From Alkalinema sp. FACHB-956 (GTDB lineage: Bacteria; Cyanobacteriota; Cyanobacteriia; Leptolyngbyales; Leptolyngbyaceae): 64,000 bases of DNA. Shown here piece after piece: positions 9,315-20,596 of this stretch. The notes under the pieces are model-generated. The model worked only from the letters and a program-made list of their open reading frames with translations. It made no database searches and was not told the DNA's origin. Every line of letters starts with the position of its first letter. The stretch's first letter is position 1. Both the position numbers and the translations under genes were made by a program. The stretch spans positions 1 to 64,000 of the forward strand of contig NZ_JACJRC010000007.1 in the NCBI RefSeq assembly GCF_014697025.1, given 5' to 3'.

Positions 9315-10370
9315 CCAATTCATCGGCGTTCCAGCCTTGACTGCGCAACGAAGGGATTTGCCTAAAAGCTGATCGTAGTATTTGGGCGGCAGACCTAAAC
9401 CGGGGCGGATCGATCTCAGGTTTTCCGGCGTTAAGACCGCTCCGGGTTGCAAGTCCTGGGTGATGTAGAGCGATCGACGAAACTGGAGGGACTTGGTTTC
9501 TGCTGCGGTGGGGCCGTAGCTGATTTGACCGAGGGCCAGGGCGGCTCGCTCCGTTTCAGTGACGAGTTGTGCCATCTCCTCCGGTTCCATGGAAAAGGCC
9601 GCATCGACGCCACCGTCCGATCGTCGCAGGGTGAAATGTTTTTCAATCACCGTCGCGCCCAGGGCCACACTGGCCACAGCCACCCCAATGCCCAGGGTGT
9701 GATCCGATAAGCCCACTTGCACGTTAAATAACTCCCGCAGGTGCGGAATCGTGAGCAAATTAGAATTTTCGGGGGTGGCGGGATAGGTGCTGGTACATTT
9801 CAGCAAAATTAAATCCTGACAACCCGCCTCCCGCGCCGTTCTGACCGCTTCATCCAATTCCGCGATCGTCGCCATGCCCGTGGACATAATCATCGGTTTT
9901 CCGGTTTGGGCGACTTTGCGAATTAATGGTAAATCAATATTTTCAAAGGAGGCAATTTTGTAACAGGGTACAGCAAGCGATTCCAGAAAGTCCACCGCAG
10001 TGGCGTCGAAGGGTGAACTGAAGCCAATCATACCCAAGTCGCGACAGCGCTGAAAAATTGGCTCGTGCCATTCCCAAGGGGTGTAGGCTTGCTGGTACAG
10101 GTTGTACAGGGAATTGCCCTGCCAGAGGCTGTCGGCGTCGTGAATCCAGAATTCCCCCTCCGCCAGATCCAGGGTCATGGTATCCGCAGTGTAGGTCTGG
10201 AGTTTGAGGGCGTGGGCACCGGATTTTGCTGCTGCTTCGACGAGTTCCAAGGCCCGATCGAGGGATTGGTTATGGTTGCCCGAGAGTTCGGCAATAATAA
10301 ACGGCGCGGTGTGCGATCCGATCGACCGACTTCCAAGGTAAATTCTTTCTAGTGACATTTCAGATTCCAT
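9300..10370 (-). CDS. pseI: Pseudaminic acid synthase (NeuB family)
   Basis: A 356-residue NeuB/PseI enzyme that condenses a 6-deoxy-AltdiNAc-type sugar with phosphoenolpyruvate to make a nine-carbon nonulosonic acid. Motifs are IIAELSGNHNQSLDRA near the N terminus, ALKLQTYTADTMTLD, KIASFENIDLPLI, MIMSTGMATIAEL, LKCTSTYPATPEN, GLSDHTLGIGVAVASVALGA and EKHFTLRRSDGGVDAAFS. The C-terminal SAF (antifreeze-like) domain has RSLYI..DLQPGAVLTPENLRSIRPGLGLPP. The RSIRPGLGL signature and the neighbouring pseBCFG support pseudaminic rather than N-acetylneuraminic or legionaminic acid. ATG 10370 is used; ATG 10358 is also possible. It lies 28 bp after the WbqC-family gene. Confidence 0.9.
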   Translation of the reverse strand: MESEMSLERIYLGSRSIGSHTAPFIIAELSGNHNQSLDRALELVEAAAKSGAHALKLQTYTADTMTLDLAEGEFWIHDADSLWQGNSLYNLYQQAYTPWEWHEPIFQRCRDLGMIGFSSPFDATAVDFLESLAVPCYKIASFENIDLPLIRKVAQTGKPMIMSTGMATIAELDEAVRTAREAGCQDLILLKCTSTYPATPENSNLLTIPHLRELFNVQVGLSDHTLGIGVAVASVALGATVIEKHFTLRRSDGGVDAAFSMEPEEMAQLVTETERAALALGQISYGPTAAETKSLQFRRSLYITQDLQPGAVLTPENLRSIRPGLGLPPKYYDQLLGKSLRCAVKAGTPMNWELLA

Positions 10371-10398
10371 TTGTTCAGAAGGACTTATGAATGGCGTG

Positions 10399-11106
10399 TT
10401 ACGGGTTCATAGTTTTTCCTGTGAGCACATATTCTGAGGCTCGCTCCCAACCCAAATTAGCAATCACATCAACTATGGATAAGTGACTGATAAAATGAGC
10501 TGTTTTCAATTGTGGATAGGGCTGAGGATTATAATCTTGGAAAATCAATCGAGTTGATGATGCTTCAAAAACCCGGTCTGCAATAAGATACTCTTGAGAC
10601 CCAATCGGACTTAAATATTCATCACATTGACAAGCTTCACACAGGTTGTAGAGATGCTGTGATCGTTTTCCAGATACTCCAACTTCACTAGCACGGATGA
10701 TTTTAGGATTTAAATTTAGTTGATTTGCAATCCAGGTAATAATCTGAACATTGAGATCCACCAAAAGTTTAAATGATTCATTGAGAAGAATTTCTGTCAA
10801 ACCGATCAAACAATCAGCATAGGGAGCTTTGGAATAAGCTTGACTAATTGTTTGAATATGTTTTTTTCGCCATTTTTGTCCATTATCTAATTGAATCGTC
10901 GAAATAGATTCAACTCCATACTGAGAATGAACAGGAACGGTAAGCCAGCATTCTTGACCGTTTAATAAGATCCGATTCCGACTTTGCCAGGATCTCCGCT
11001 CAAACTGAACATCATCCAAAATGATGAATATATCAGCCTGAGTCATCAAGTTAAAATAACCTGCCCAAGGAAGATAAGTTGGCTGCATAATAACGCATCG
11101 CATCAT
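10399..11106 (-). CDS. WbqC-family protein
   Basis: A 235-residue WbqC-like protein. The N-terminal CVIMQPTYLPWAGYFNLM and DIFIILDDVQFERRSWQSRN blocks and the later SEVGVSGKRSQHLYNLC and EYLSPIGSQEYL blocks are family hallmarks. WbqC homologues occur in O-antigen and nonulosonic-acid clusters, and some have been proposed to take part in N-acylation of amino sugars; the reaction is not settled. The gene is visibly more AT-rich than its flanks and has no CGATCG, unlike most of the window, suggesting later acquisition. It is 2 bp from the upstream methyltransferase and 28 bp from pseI. It is a candidate to supply or modify the N-acyl group that PseH would normally add. Confidence 0.82.
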   Translation of the reverse strand: MMRCVIMQPTYLPWAGYFNLMTQADIFIILDDVQFERRSWQSRNRILLNGQECWLTVPVHSQYGVESISTIQLDNGQKWRKKHIQTISQAYSKAPYADCLIGLTEILLNESFKLLVDLNVQIITWIANQLNLNPKIIRASEVGVSGKRSQHLYNLCEACQCDEYLSPIGSQEYLIADRVFEASSTRLIFQDYNPQPYPQLKTAHFISHLSIVDVIANLGWERASEYVLTGKTMNP

Positions 11107-11108
11107 TC

Positions 11109-11708
11109 TTACCGACGATAGATATAAGTTGTGAACTCAAAGGGGATGATACCTGGTTTCAGTTGGTAGTCATTGCGTAAGACCACGTAGGGAGATAGGT
11201 GCTCCTTAGCGAACTTAAAAACGACCTCAGGATATTCATAAAAAAGTCCTTGATCATAGTAGTCAACATAATGACTTAGTAAATTAAATGCCAATCCTTT
11301 ACGAGCGCGGGAAAAACATTCTGTGAGAGTGGACTGGTAAAATAGACGGTTATTTTCAACCAAATTGTTGAAAACGCCACTAATCAGAACATAATCAAAT
11401 TTCTCTGAGGGGGTAATTTCATCCATCTGACAAAAACGAAACTCAGGATATTTTTTCTGGCCACACTGAAGTACTTCAGACACAATATCCACACCAGTAT
11501 AATTAACGGAAATCTCTCTGGATTTTAAATAGTTTGCTAGATGTCCTGTCCCACAGCCAAAATCTAGAATGCTTTGGTCATGGAGGTCAGCAATTTCTGT
11601 AAGAATTGCAAAACGATTTTCTTGAGTCTCTCGATCGCGCCATTGGGATGCTTCTGGTGAATCTCCATACTGGAGAAAAAGGTTGCGATAGTGTTCTACT
11701 AGATTCAT
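11109..11708 (-). CDS. Class I SAM-dependent methyltransferase
   Basis: A 199-residue methyltransferase with motif I ILDFGCGTGHLANYLKSR (about 48-65), acidic strand YTGVDIVSEVL, and FDYVLISGVFNN as motif IV. The C-terminal part (ARKGLAFNLLSHYVDYYDQGLFYEYPEVVF) resembles trans-aconitate or small-molecule methyltransferases seen in sugar-modification loci. It is AT-rich with a single CGATCG (near 11635). It is tightly packed with WbqC (2 bp), and a 67-bp spacer separates it from the second methyltransferase upstream. It probably acts on the Pse glycan or its nucleotide-linked precursor; the substrate is unproven. Confidence 0.8.
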   Translation of the reverse strand: MNLVEHYRNLFLQYGDSPEASQWRDRETQENRFAILTEIADLHDQSILDFGCGTGHLANYLKSREISVNYTGVDIVSEVLQCGQKKYPEFRFCQMDEITPSEKFDYVLISGVFNNLVENNRLFYQSTLTECFSRARKGLAFNLLSHYVDYYDQGLFYEYPEVVFKFAKEHLSPYVVLRNDYQLKPGIIPFEFTTYIYRR

Positions 11709-11775
11709 ACTACCTCAATAATGAATTGGATTTTTGAAGTTTATATTTGCTGGTTGAAAATCCACTTGTTAAAGT

Positions 11776-12399
11776 TTACTTTTTCAAGGTGATCAGAAAA
11801 TCATTGGATTGAAAGGTCTGATTTTGAAATGTTGTGATGTATCTATCTATGTATAAAAAATTAAGATTCAATGGTTTGAAAATTGACTCAACCTCTACTT
11901 GAGAGAAGCCATGTAATCCCAGGGTATTGTTCTGCTGAATCCTAAAATCAACCTCGCTAGCAAACAGAAAAAATCCTAGTCCCCCCGATCGAAGAACTCG
12001 ATAAATTTCCCTAATGCCTTTTTGTACAGTTGCTAATCCAGCAGCTTCAAATACGCTACAACTGATAATTAGATCGAAAAAATCATCCTCGTAATTGAGT
12101 TGGTCGAGGCTAGCTACCTGTAAATCTGCCACAAGACTAGCAGACTGCAGCCGCGATCGAGTGTTGGCGACCCCAACCTCAGAGATGTCACAGCCGTAGG
12201 CTTGAAATCCCTCCGATGCTAGGAAATGGGTATGGACTCCGCTGCCGCAGCCAAGATCTAGGACGCGGGTCTGAGCACGATCGGCGATCGGAAAATTCCG
12301 AAATACGAATTGAATTACTTTTTCATGGGGGTACTTAGGCCCTTTTGACTGATTCCAGGAATTCCAGATATGCTGATGTTCTTTCATTAAACTTTCCAT
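11776..12399 (-). CDS. Class I SAM-dependent methyltransferase
   Basis: A 207-residue methyltransferase. Motif I is VLDLGCGSGVHTHFLASEGF (about 45-64), then YGCDISEVGVANTR and DDFFDLIISCSVFEAAGL, then IREIYRVLRSGGLGFFLF. It lies 15 bp after pseG, as expected for a gene of the same operon. Two consecutive but dissimilar methyltransferases suggest two different methylation positions, or one N- and one O-methylation, on the glycan. Unlike its WbqC-side neighbour it has several CGATCG sites. Confidence 0.8.
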   Translation of the reverse strand: MESLMKEHQHIWNSWNQSKGPKYPHEKVIQFVFRNFPIADRAQTRVLDLGCGSGVHTHFLASEGFQAYGCDISEVGVANTRSRLQSASLVADLQVASLDQLNYEDDFFDLIISCSVFEAAGLATVQKGIREIYRVLRSGGLGFFLFASEVDFRIQQNNTLGLHGFSQVEVESIFKPLNLNFLYIDRYITTFQNQTFQSNDFLITLKK

Positions 12400-12414
12400 T
12401 GAAAACTCTCCAAT

Positions 12415-13479
12415 TTATCTAGTTAGTTGGTGAATCTTTTCGATTACTCGTGTGACTCCTAATCCATCAATAAACTGCTGGCCTTGAATTGACATCGCCC
12501 CTAGATGAAGTGGATCACTTAGAAACTGAGTGATTTGCGCTGCTAAGGATGGAACAGTTAAGCCAGAAGCTTCTCCCAAAAAATAGTTAATCCCGTGATT
12601 ATGCATCGCTTCAGCGACCCGAATTTGTGTAGGATGAGTCGCAATAATCATTGAAGGAACCCCTATGCAGGCTAACTCATATACTGTAAAACCACCTGCA
12701 CTGATAGCTACATCTGCCCAATCCATTTGTGATGCCATATTAGAGATGTCGTGCAGGCAGGTTATAGTATGTTGAGGAGCTGCATTAATTTGTAATTGAA
12801 TGTCTTCCCAGTATGGACAACCAATGCCGATAACAACTCTAACTTCTAGCGATTGATTAATAGATTTCAGTGCTTTTATAACAAGAGAAGTCATGTTGCT
12901 GGGATCGCTGCCGCCCATAGTAATTAATAGTGTCTGGGCGACATTGCAACGATTTTGTCTGTGATTTTGTCTTTGAGATCGTGTTTGCCAAAACTCCGAT
13001 CGCAGTAAAAGATAGTCGATTCCCAAGAGTTGGAGACAGTGACTAGGTAACAGCGATTGGTATTGGGCATGGCGATCGTCAGCAAGATTTTGATCTAGTA
13101 GTAAGTCACAGTCATGATCACGATCTGCCAAATCATCCAGGACTAAAATCTTTTTGATATAAGGACGAATCAGTTGTTCCCACGATCGACCAATTTGATA
13201 GTGATCAACAATCAGCCAGTCAATTTCGCTTGAGTATTGCTGAATTACTGAAATGGTGGCTTGTGCATCGACAGAATGATTCCAGGCTACGCATCCTCCT
13301 AGCCGAACTACCTGAAAACCTTGATTTCTGATTTTATGCTCAAGATTTTCCAACAGTGTTTTACAGATAAAAAAGACCTCAGATCCCTGGAATTGTAATG
13401 CTGTTGCTAGTGTCAGACAGCGCATAATGTGCCCTGTTCCAATTTCTACAGAAGCGTCTGCACGAATTGCTACTTTCAC
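12415..13479 (-). CDS. pseG: UDP-2,4-diacetamido-trideoxy-beta-L-altropyranose hydrolase
   Basis: A 354-residue PseG homologue, a GT-B-fold (MurG-like) hydrolase that removes UDP from the Pse precursor. The N-terminal AIRADASVEIGTGHIMRCLTLA (about 4-25) carries the catalytic His region GTGHIMRC; LVLDDLADRDHDCDLLLDQN and LLITMGGSDPSNMTSLVIKAL are typical; ISAGGFTVYELACIGVPS is the UDP-binding loop. The family is often fused to, or followed by, the PseH GNAT acetyltransferase. Here the length matches the hydrolase alone, and the next genes are methyltransferases. Its start overlaps the pseF stop by 4 bp. Confidence 0.9.
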   Translation of the reverse strand: MKVAIRADASVEIGTGHIMRCLTLATALQFQGSEVFFICKTLLENLEHKIRNQGFQVVRLGGCVAWNHSVDAQATISVIQQYSSEIDWLIVDHYQIGRSWEQLIRPYIKKILVLDDLADRDHDCDLLLDQNLADDRHAQYQSLLPSHCLQLLGIDYLLLRSEFWQTRSQRQNHRQNRCNVAQTLLITMGGSDPSNMTSLVIKALKSINQSLEVRVVIGIGCPYWEDIQLQINAAPQHTITCLHDISNMASQMDWADVAISAGGFTVYELACIGVPSMIIATHPTQIRVAEAMHNHGINYFLGEASGLTVPSLAAQITQFLSDPLHLGAMSIQGQQFIDGLGVTRVIEKIHQLTR

Positions 13480-14215
13480 ACCACAGTCTCCATCAACGGC
13501 TTTTGTCTAACATGAGCATTAATCGCCACTAATTCTGGCTTTTGCTGAAGTAAATCAATGATGCTATGTAAATTAAATTGAGGCTTGGCTGAATACAAGT
13601 GTTCTAAAATGCAGCGAATTAATTCAAAATCTTCTGAAGTATCTACAGTTAATCGATAGGGGGCGAGTAAGCAATCCTGGATAACGGTATAGATATGATA
13701 TCGAGAGGGCTGTTGGTAGATAAACGGTGTGACATGTTCTCGATGAGTAGGATGGGTTGCTTCTTTATAGGTTCCTTCTAGAACCCGCATTGAAAAAACT
13801 TCGACATCCATTCCCCGTGGATAACTCACTTCATCGGTTACAATATAGTCCAAGTTGGGAGCGTTTTGTTGATAAATGGCAATTACTCGATCGATCAGTT
13901 CTGGATCAATCAACGGGCAATCTGAAGTCACTCGCACAATGACCTCTGCGGCAAATTGCGTAGCGGCTTCATAGTAGCGGGCTAGGACATCCTCTTCTGA
14001 ACCACGATATGTGGGGATGGAGAGGCGATCGCACAGATCAACGATCGGCTGATCCGTTTCATTGACCGTCGTCGCAATCACGATCTGATCCGCCAGAGAA
14101 ACCCGCTGAAGTCGCTCCAGTTGATACTCCAGTAACGGTTTCCCCAGCACTGTTTTCAACACCTTACCGGGCAAGCGGGTTGAAGTCATTCGAGCTTGTA
14201 CAATGATGACGGTTT

Positions 14216-14219
<4 letters not shown>
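13476..14219 (-). CDS. pseF: Pseudaminic acid cytidylyltransferase-type protein (SpsF/PseF)
   Basis: A 247-residue nucleotidyltransferase of the CMP-KDO/CMP-sialate synthetase superfamily. It begins IIVQARMTSTRLPGKVLKTVLGKPLLEYQLERL, the LPGK/KPLL signature for CTP binding, and has IVRVTSDCPLIDPELIDRV with the catalytic Asp and YPRGMDVEVF. The form is closer to SpsF than to classical NeuA, which is common in Pse clusters from environmental bacteria. It would activate the nonulosonic acid as CMP-Pse. It overlaps pseC and pseG by 4 bp each, so the three are coupled. Confidence 0.82.
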
Positions 14220-16777
<2,558 letters not shown>

Positions 16778-18100
16778 CTAGACTGGGTGATAATCGCGAG
16801 CATTGGTGCCTTCAAAGGCATCCCGCGTCGAAGCGCGACCGGGATCGAACCCTTCGTTCCGCACTCGGCGGCGCAGGTCGCCCGCATCGGGACTGGATTT
16901 CACTGCGTCATCGGGGCTGATCCGACCCAACAACACCAGTTCACACAGCGCTTGGTTCATGACCTGCATACCTTCGGAACCATCGGTTTCCATCAGGCGG
17001 AAGGCTTCCGTTTCATCCCCCTTCAGGAGGTAGTCGGCCATGGCTGGGGTATTCACCAGAACTTCGTGGACAGCAGTCCGACGACCGTCCGTGGTGGGCA
17101 GCAGTTGCTGGGAAATCACGGAAATTAAGGATTCCAGGATTTGCACCCGCATCGAGGCTTGCTCATCTGGGTTGTAGATGTTGAGCAGACGGTTGAGGGT
17201 TCCGATCGCGCTCTTGGTGTGCAGGGTTCCCAGCACCAAGTGCCCCGTTTGAGCCGCCTTCAACGCGGTATCCACCGTAACACGATCGCGCATTTCCCCA
17301 ATCAGAATCACGTCGGGATCTTCCCGCAACACGGCTCGCAGCGCGTGGGCAAATTCCTTGGTGTGCAGTCCCACTTCCCGTTGGCTGATCAGGCATTTAT
17401 CAGACTGGTGCACGTACTCAATCGGGTCTTCGATCGTCACAATATGGCGCGTATCTGACTCATTGAGGTGACGGATCATCGCCGCGATCGACGTCGATTT
17501 CCCTGACCCCGTTGGCCCGGTTACGAGAATTAATCCTTGGGGTTGGGCAATAAAGTGCTTCAGCACCTGGGGCAGTCCCAAACCATCGATCGTCGGGACA
17601 TCCAAGGGAATCAACCGGAACACGATCGCGCCTCCGGTCAAGCTATCAAAGCAGTTGACCCGACAACGTAGGAAGCCGGGATAATAAATCGCCGTATCCA
17701 GTTCCTGGGTCTCCTCAAAGATTTCTCTTTGCCGAGGATTGAGAATTTCGTTTAAATACTGTTGAAAAATTTCTGGCGTGACTACGGAATATTCCCGCTG
17801 CTGCACCATTTGTCCCCGCACGCGGAAGCGGGGCATTTCACCCACCCGGATGTGAATATCTGAAGCGTTTTTGGAATGGGCATCCCGCACCATCTGCTCG
17901 ATCGTATCCACCGTAGCCGAAGCTTTGACGGTTGCAGGGTCTGGCATGGGAGGGGCTGGCCGAGTGCGCGGAGCCATGGGATTGACAGGAGGCGGGGGCG
18001 GCGCAACGGGTTCAGCTTGGGCACGCGGAGGCGGGGGAATGGGGACAGTCCTCGAATATTCCTGTTGGTTTTGCTTGTCCGGAGAGTTAAATTGATTCAT
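16778..18100 (-). CDS. pilT: Type IV pilus retraction-type ATPase (PilT family)
   Basis: A 440-residue secretion ATPase. A Pro-rich N-terminal tail (about 18-55) precedes the PilT PAS-like domain (NASDIHIRVGEMPRFRVRG, about 78-96). The RecA-like core has Walker A GPTGSGKST (195-203), Asp box VTIEDPIEYVH, Walker B DVILIGEMRD (263-272) and His box GTLHTKSA (291-298). The C-terminal region normally carrying AIRNLIRE in PilT reads AMADYLLKG instead, followed by GMQVMNQALCELVLLGRIS. It is therefore probably one of the secondary cyanobacterial PilT paralogues rather than the main retraction motor. It has a 594-bp upstream region shared with the divergent DUF58 gene. Confidence 0.88.
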   Translation of the reverse strand: MNQFNSPDKQNQQEYSRTVPIPPPPRAQAEPVAPPPPPVNPMAPRTRPAPPMPDPATVKASATVDTIEQMVRDAHSKNASDIHIRVGEMPRFRVRGQMVQQREYSVVTPEIFQQYLNEILNPRQREIFEETQELDTAIYYPGFLRCRVNCFDSLTGGAIVFRLIPLDVPTIDGLGLPQVLKHFIAQPQGLILVTGPTGSGKSTSIAAMIRHLNESDTRHIVTIEDPIEYVHQSDKCLISQREVGLHTKEFAHALRAVLREDPDVILIGEMRDRVTVDTALKAAQTGHLVLGTLHTKSAIGTLNRLLNIYNPDEQASMRVQILESLISVISQQLLPTTDGRRTAVHEVLVNTPAMADYLLKGDETEAFRLMETDGSEGMQVMNQALCELVLLGRISPDDAVKSSPDAGDLRRRVRNEGFDPGRASTRDAFEGTNARDYHPV

Positions 18101-18234
18101 AGAAAGCCTATTCCAGTAATACGCCCCTAACCTCAGTGACTAAGAGACTGGTTGGATAGAAACCCAATTCAAATCCTGCTTACAAGGAAATCTTGACTGG
18201 GCATTTGCATAGAAACAAAGATAACCAATGGGTA

Positions 18235-18353
18235 TGACGGTTAAGTTCGGGTACAACCGACGACTAGGCTGAACCCACGGCGATACCTAAGCGACAAAAC
18301 CTAGGCTGCAAAACTTAAGGTGTAAAGCTTAAGGTGTAAAACTTCAACCGTCA
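18235..18353 (-). promoter_or_regulatory. Structured leader candidate upstream of pilT
   Basis: Inverted arms TGACGGTT (18235-18242) and AACCGTCA (18346-18353), extending to about 11 bp with one bulge, enclose about 100 nt. The enclosed part contains further complementary pieces and a tandem 14-bp unit (CTTAAGGTGTAAAR, at 18314-18341). The element ends about 135 nt before the pilT start. I compared it by eye with GEMM c-di-GMP riboswitch consensus and saw no match, so no class is claimed. Confidence 0.35.
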
Positions 18354-18694
18354 CGGTTCCCTATATATTAACGGCTTCCTAAAAATGTACCTAAAAATTC
18401 CTGCGATCGCGGAGGATGGATGGGGATTCTTCATGTTTGATGAGTCTAATTGAGCTCAAATTTCTTTCAGGTTAATGATTTCATTAAAATTTTGGGCTCT
18501 TTAAAACCAAGACATTTTAGGAGGTGGAATTTCTGCTTTTTTTGGGATGTCTCCAGTCGCATCTATCGCAATCTAGACATTACATGTTGAATTTGAGAGT
18601 TGAGTTTGCGAATAGGTTGTTGCCATCTGCATTAAATGTTGCAGTTTGTGAATTTTTGTAATTTTTCTGTTTATCCACCTGCCAACCAAAACCT

Positions 18695-19843
18695 ATGTAT
18701 CTGGGTCAGCAATGGTTCGATCGTCTAGAACGTCGTTGGGCAAAGCCCGCCTATAGTGGGGGTTTACTCGGCTGTCTTGCGATTTTCTTTTTTATCGCTG
18801 CAACAAATACGCTTTCCGGCTGGCTGTATGTGATGAGTGGCGTACTGTTTGCGCTATTAGGATTGGCAGTGCGGCTGGTTATGCAGAATGTGCAAGGAAT
18901 TCGGGTCGATCGCCATGCCATGGAACCCGTGACCGCAGGGGAACCCTTGCAGATCCGCCTAGAGGTTTGTAATACGACGCGCCGACCTAAGACGTTAATT
19001 AAGGTGGAAGACCGCATTCCCCCCGCATTAGGTCAGATCCAAGCACAGGTTCTGGAAACCTTAGCCCCCCGATCGAGCCAGACCCTGACCTACGAGCAGC
19101 CCACAAGCCAACGGGGAATCTATCGCTGGCAGGCTGTGGATCTCCTGACGGGTGCTCCCTTGGGGTTGTTCTGGGCAAGGCGACCCCAACCCTGCCCCAC
19201 GATGGCGATCGTGCATCCGATGGTGCTGTCCCTACAACGCTGTCCGATGATCGATCAACTGGGGCGTGACATGAGCCTTCAGTTTAATAGCGATCGACGG
19301 ATCCAATCTGCCAACGAAGGTGTGACGCGATCGCTGCGGCCCTACCGTTGGGGGGATCCCATTCGGCTGATCCACTGGCGTACTAGTGCCCGCTATGGCG
19401 AACTACGGGTGCGGGAGTTAGAGCTATTTACCGCTGGGCAGGAAGTGGTGATTTGTTTGGACAGTGCTCGATCGTGGTCTCCCGAAGACTTTGAGCAAGC
19501 GGTGGTGGCTGCGGCTTCGCTCTATTTCTACGGGCAACGGCAACAATTGCGGATGTCTCTGTGGACCGCAGGCACGGGGCTAGTCCAGGGCGATCGGGCG
19601 GTTCTGGATACCCTAGCGGCCACCAATCCCAATGAACTGGTCTACGCGGAAAGTCTGCCGGATTGCCCGATTATCTGGCTAACGCCCAATGGGGAGAGTG
19701 TTAGTACCTTACCCCCCAGTAGTCGCTGGATCCTCTGGTCTAGTCAGGCTGCTTCCTCAAGCCAAGTGCCAACTGCTGCCCATCCGGGGCTTTGGGTACA
19801 GCCCGATCGGCCGCTGGTTCAACAATTGCAGGCGGAGCTATAG
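18695..19843 (+). CDS. DUF58 domain protein
   Basis: A 382-residue protein with two membrane segments near the N terminus (about 20-40 and 45-62) followed by a periplasmic/cytoplasmic beta-rich part, then the DUF58 signature RPYRWGDPIRLIHWRTSARYGEL (about 207-229) leading into a von Willebrand-like fold. Family members usually accompany MoxR ATPases and transglutaminases; neither is adjacent here. Its molecular role is unknown. The preceding 594 bp hold both this promoter and that of pilT. Confidence 0.85.
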   Translation: MYLGQQWFDRLERRWAKPAYSGGLLGCLAIFFFIAATNTLSGWLYVMSGVLFALLGLAVRLVMQNVQGIRVDRHAMEPVTAGEPLQIRLEVCNTTRRPKTLIKVEDRIPPALGQIQAQVLETLAPRSSQTLTYEQPTSQRGIYRWQAVDLLTGAPLGLFWARRPQPCPTMAIVHPMVLSLQRCPMIDQLGRDMSLQFNSDRRIQSANEGVTRSLRPYRWGDPIRLIHWRTSARYGELRVRELELFTAGQEVVICLDSARSWSPEDFEQAVVAAASLYFYGQRQQLRMSLWTAGTGLVQGDRAVLDTLAATNPNELVYAESLPDCPIIWLTPNGESVSTLPPSSRWILWSSQAASSSQVPTAAHPGLWVQPDRPLVQQLQAEL

Positions 19844-19856
19844 ATTTATCGCAAAT

Positions 19857-19886
19857 ACAAATAGATTCATTACAAATAGATTCACG
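19857..19886. repeat. 15-bp tandem duplication after DUF58 gene
   Basis: ACAAATAGATTCATT (19857-19871) is followed by ACAAATAGATTCACG (19872-19886), 13 bp beyond the DUF58 stop. It is a private duplication not repeated elsewhere in the window. Confidence 0.8.
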
Positions 19887-19939
19887 GCAGAACCGGGGAT
19901 GCTCACTCCACCAGCGCTACTCATGCTCCAAAAGCAGTC

Positions 19940-20488
19940 CTAACTAAACAATCGAGGAACTTCGACGGCGATCTCAGGAAAGGCTAGAGGCGCGATCGTC
20001 CCTTGGGTCAGCGTTAGGTCAGTGGCGTACTGCTCTGTTTGGAGATCTCGAAAGACCCGCAGATGAAAATCCTGGAGATTGACCACCCAGTATTCTTGAA
20101 TGCCCGCTGCTGCGTAAATTTGTTGCTTTTGCCCCAAATCCTTTGCCAGGGTCGACTGGGCATATTCAATTACCCAAAAGATATCCTCAGGATAGGGATA
20201 GTGGCTACGATAGACCGAGCCCAACGGTTTGACGATCGCTAAGTCTGGCTGAGGTTCAGACGCATTCGGCAAGGTGACGGGTTTGGCATCTCGAATCTGG
20301 GCTCGATCGCCGAGTAACCGCCGGAGATAGTCTGCGGCATCGCTACTAAAGGCTGCATGGGCGGTTCCTTCCGGTGCCATATCAACCAGATCTCCTTGGA
20401 GTAATTCCACCGACTGATCATCAAAAACCCCCGCCGCGATCGCGGTGTGATAGCGTTCGATCGACCACTTGTAGAGGCTTCCTGTCAT
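19940..20488 (-). CDS. Uma2-family restriction-endonuclease-fold protein
   Basis: A 182-residue Uma2 protein (PD-(D/E)xK fold), a family massively expanded in cyanobacteria with unknown biological role. Core motifs are VELLQGDLVDMAPEG, EPQPDLAIVKP with the catalytic Asp, and FWVIEYAQSTLAKDLGQKQQIYAAAGIQEYWVV with the Glu and Lys region. It appears full length. It is convergent with DUF58 and divergent from the DUF309 gene. Confidence 0.85.
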   Translation of the reverse strand: MTGSLYKWSIERYHTAIAAGVFDDQSVELLQGDLVDMAPEGTAHAAFSSDAADYLRRLLGDRAQIRDAKPVTLPNASEPQPDLAIVKPLGSVYRSHYPYPEDIFWVIEYAQSTLAKDLGQKQQIYAAAGIQEYWVVNLQDFHLRVFRDLQTEQYATDLTLTQGTIAPLAFPEIAVEVPRLFS

Positions 20489-20596
20489 ACTGGCGAGGGT
20501 TTCACCTAATTTAGGGTTTTACCTAGTTTCTAAATTTGACGCCATCTTCCCAGGCGATCTATCCTGCATCCATTACAACACGAGGCGGTTTTTCCC

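Noticed and set aside
18235-18353. c-di-GMP (GEMM) riboswitch before pilT
   Set aside because: Position is attractive, but the conserved GEMM tetraloop-receptor and GACGCAAAGC-type core were not seen.
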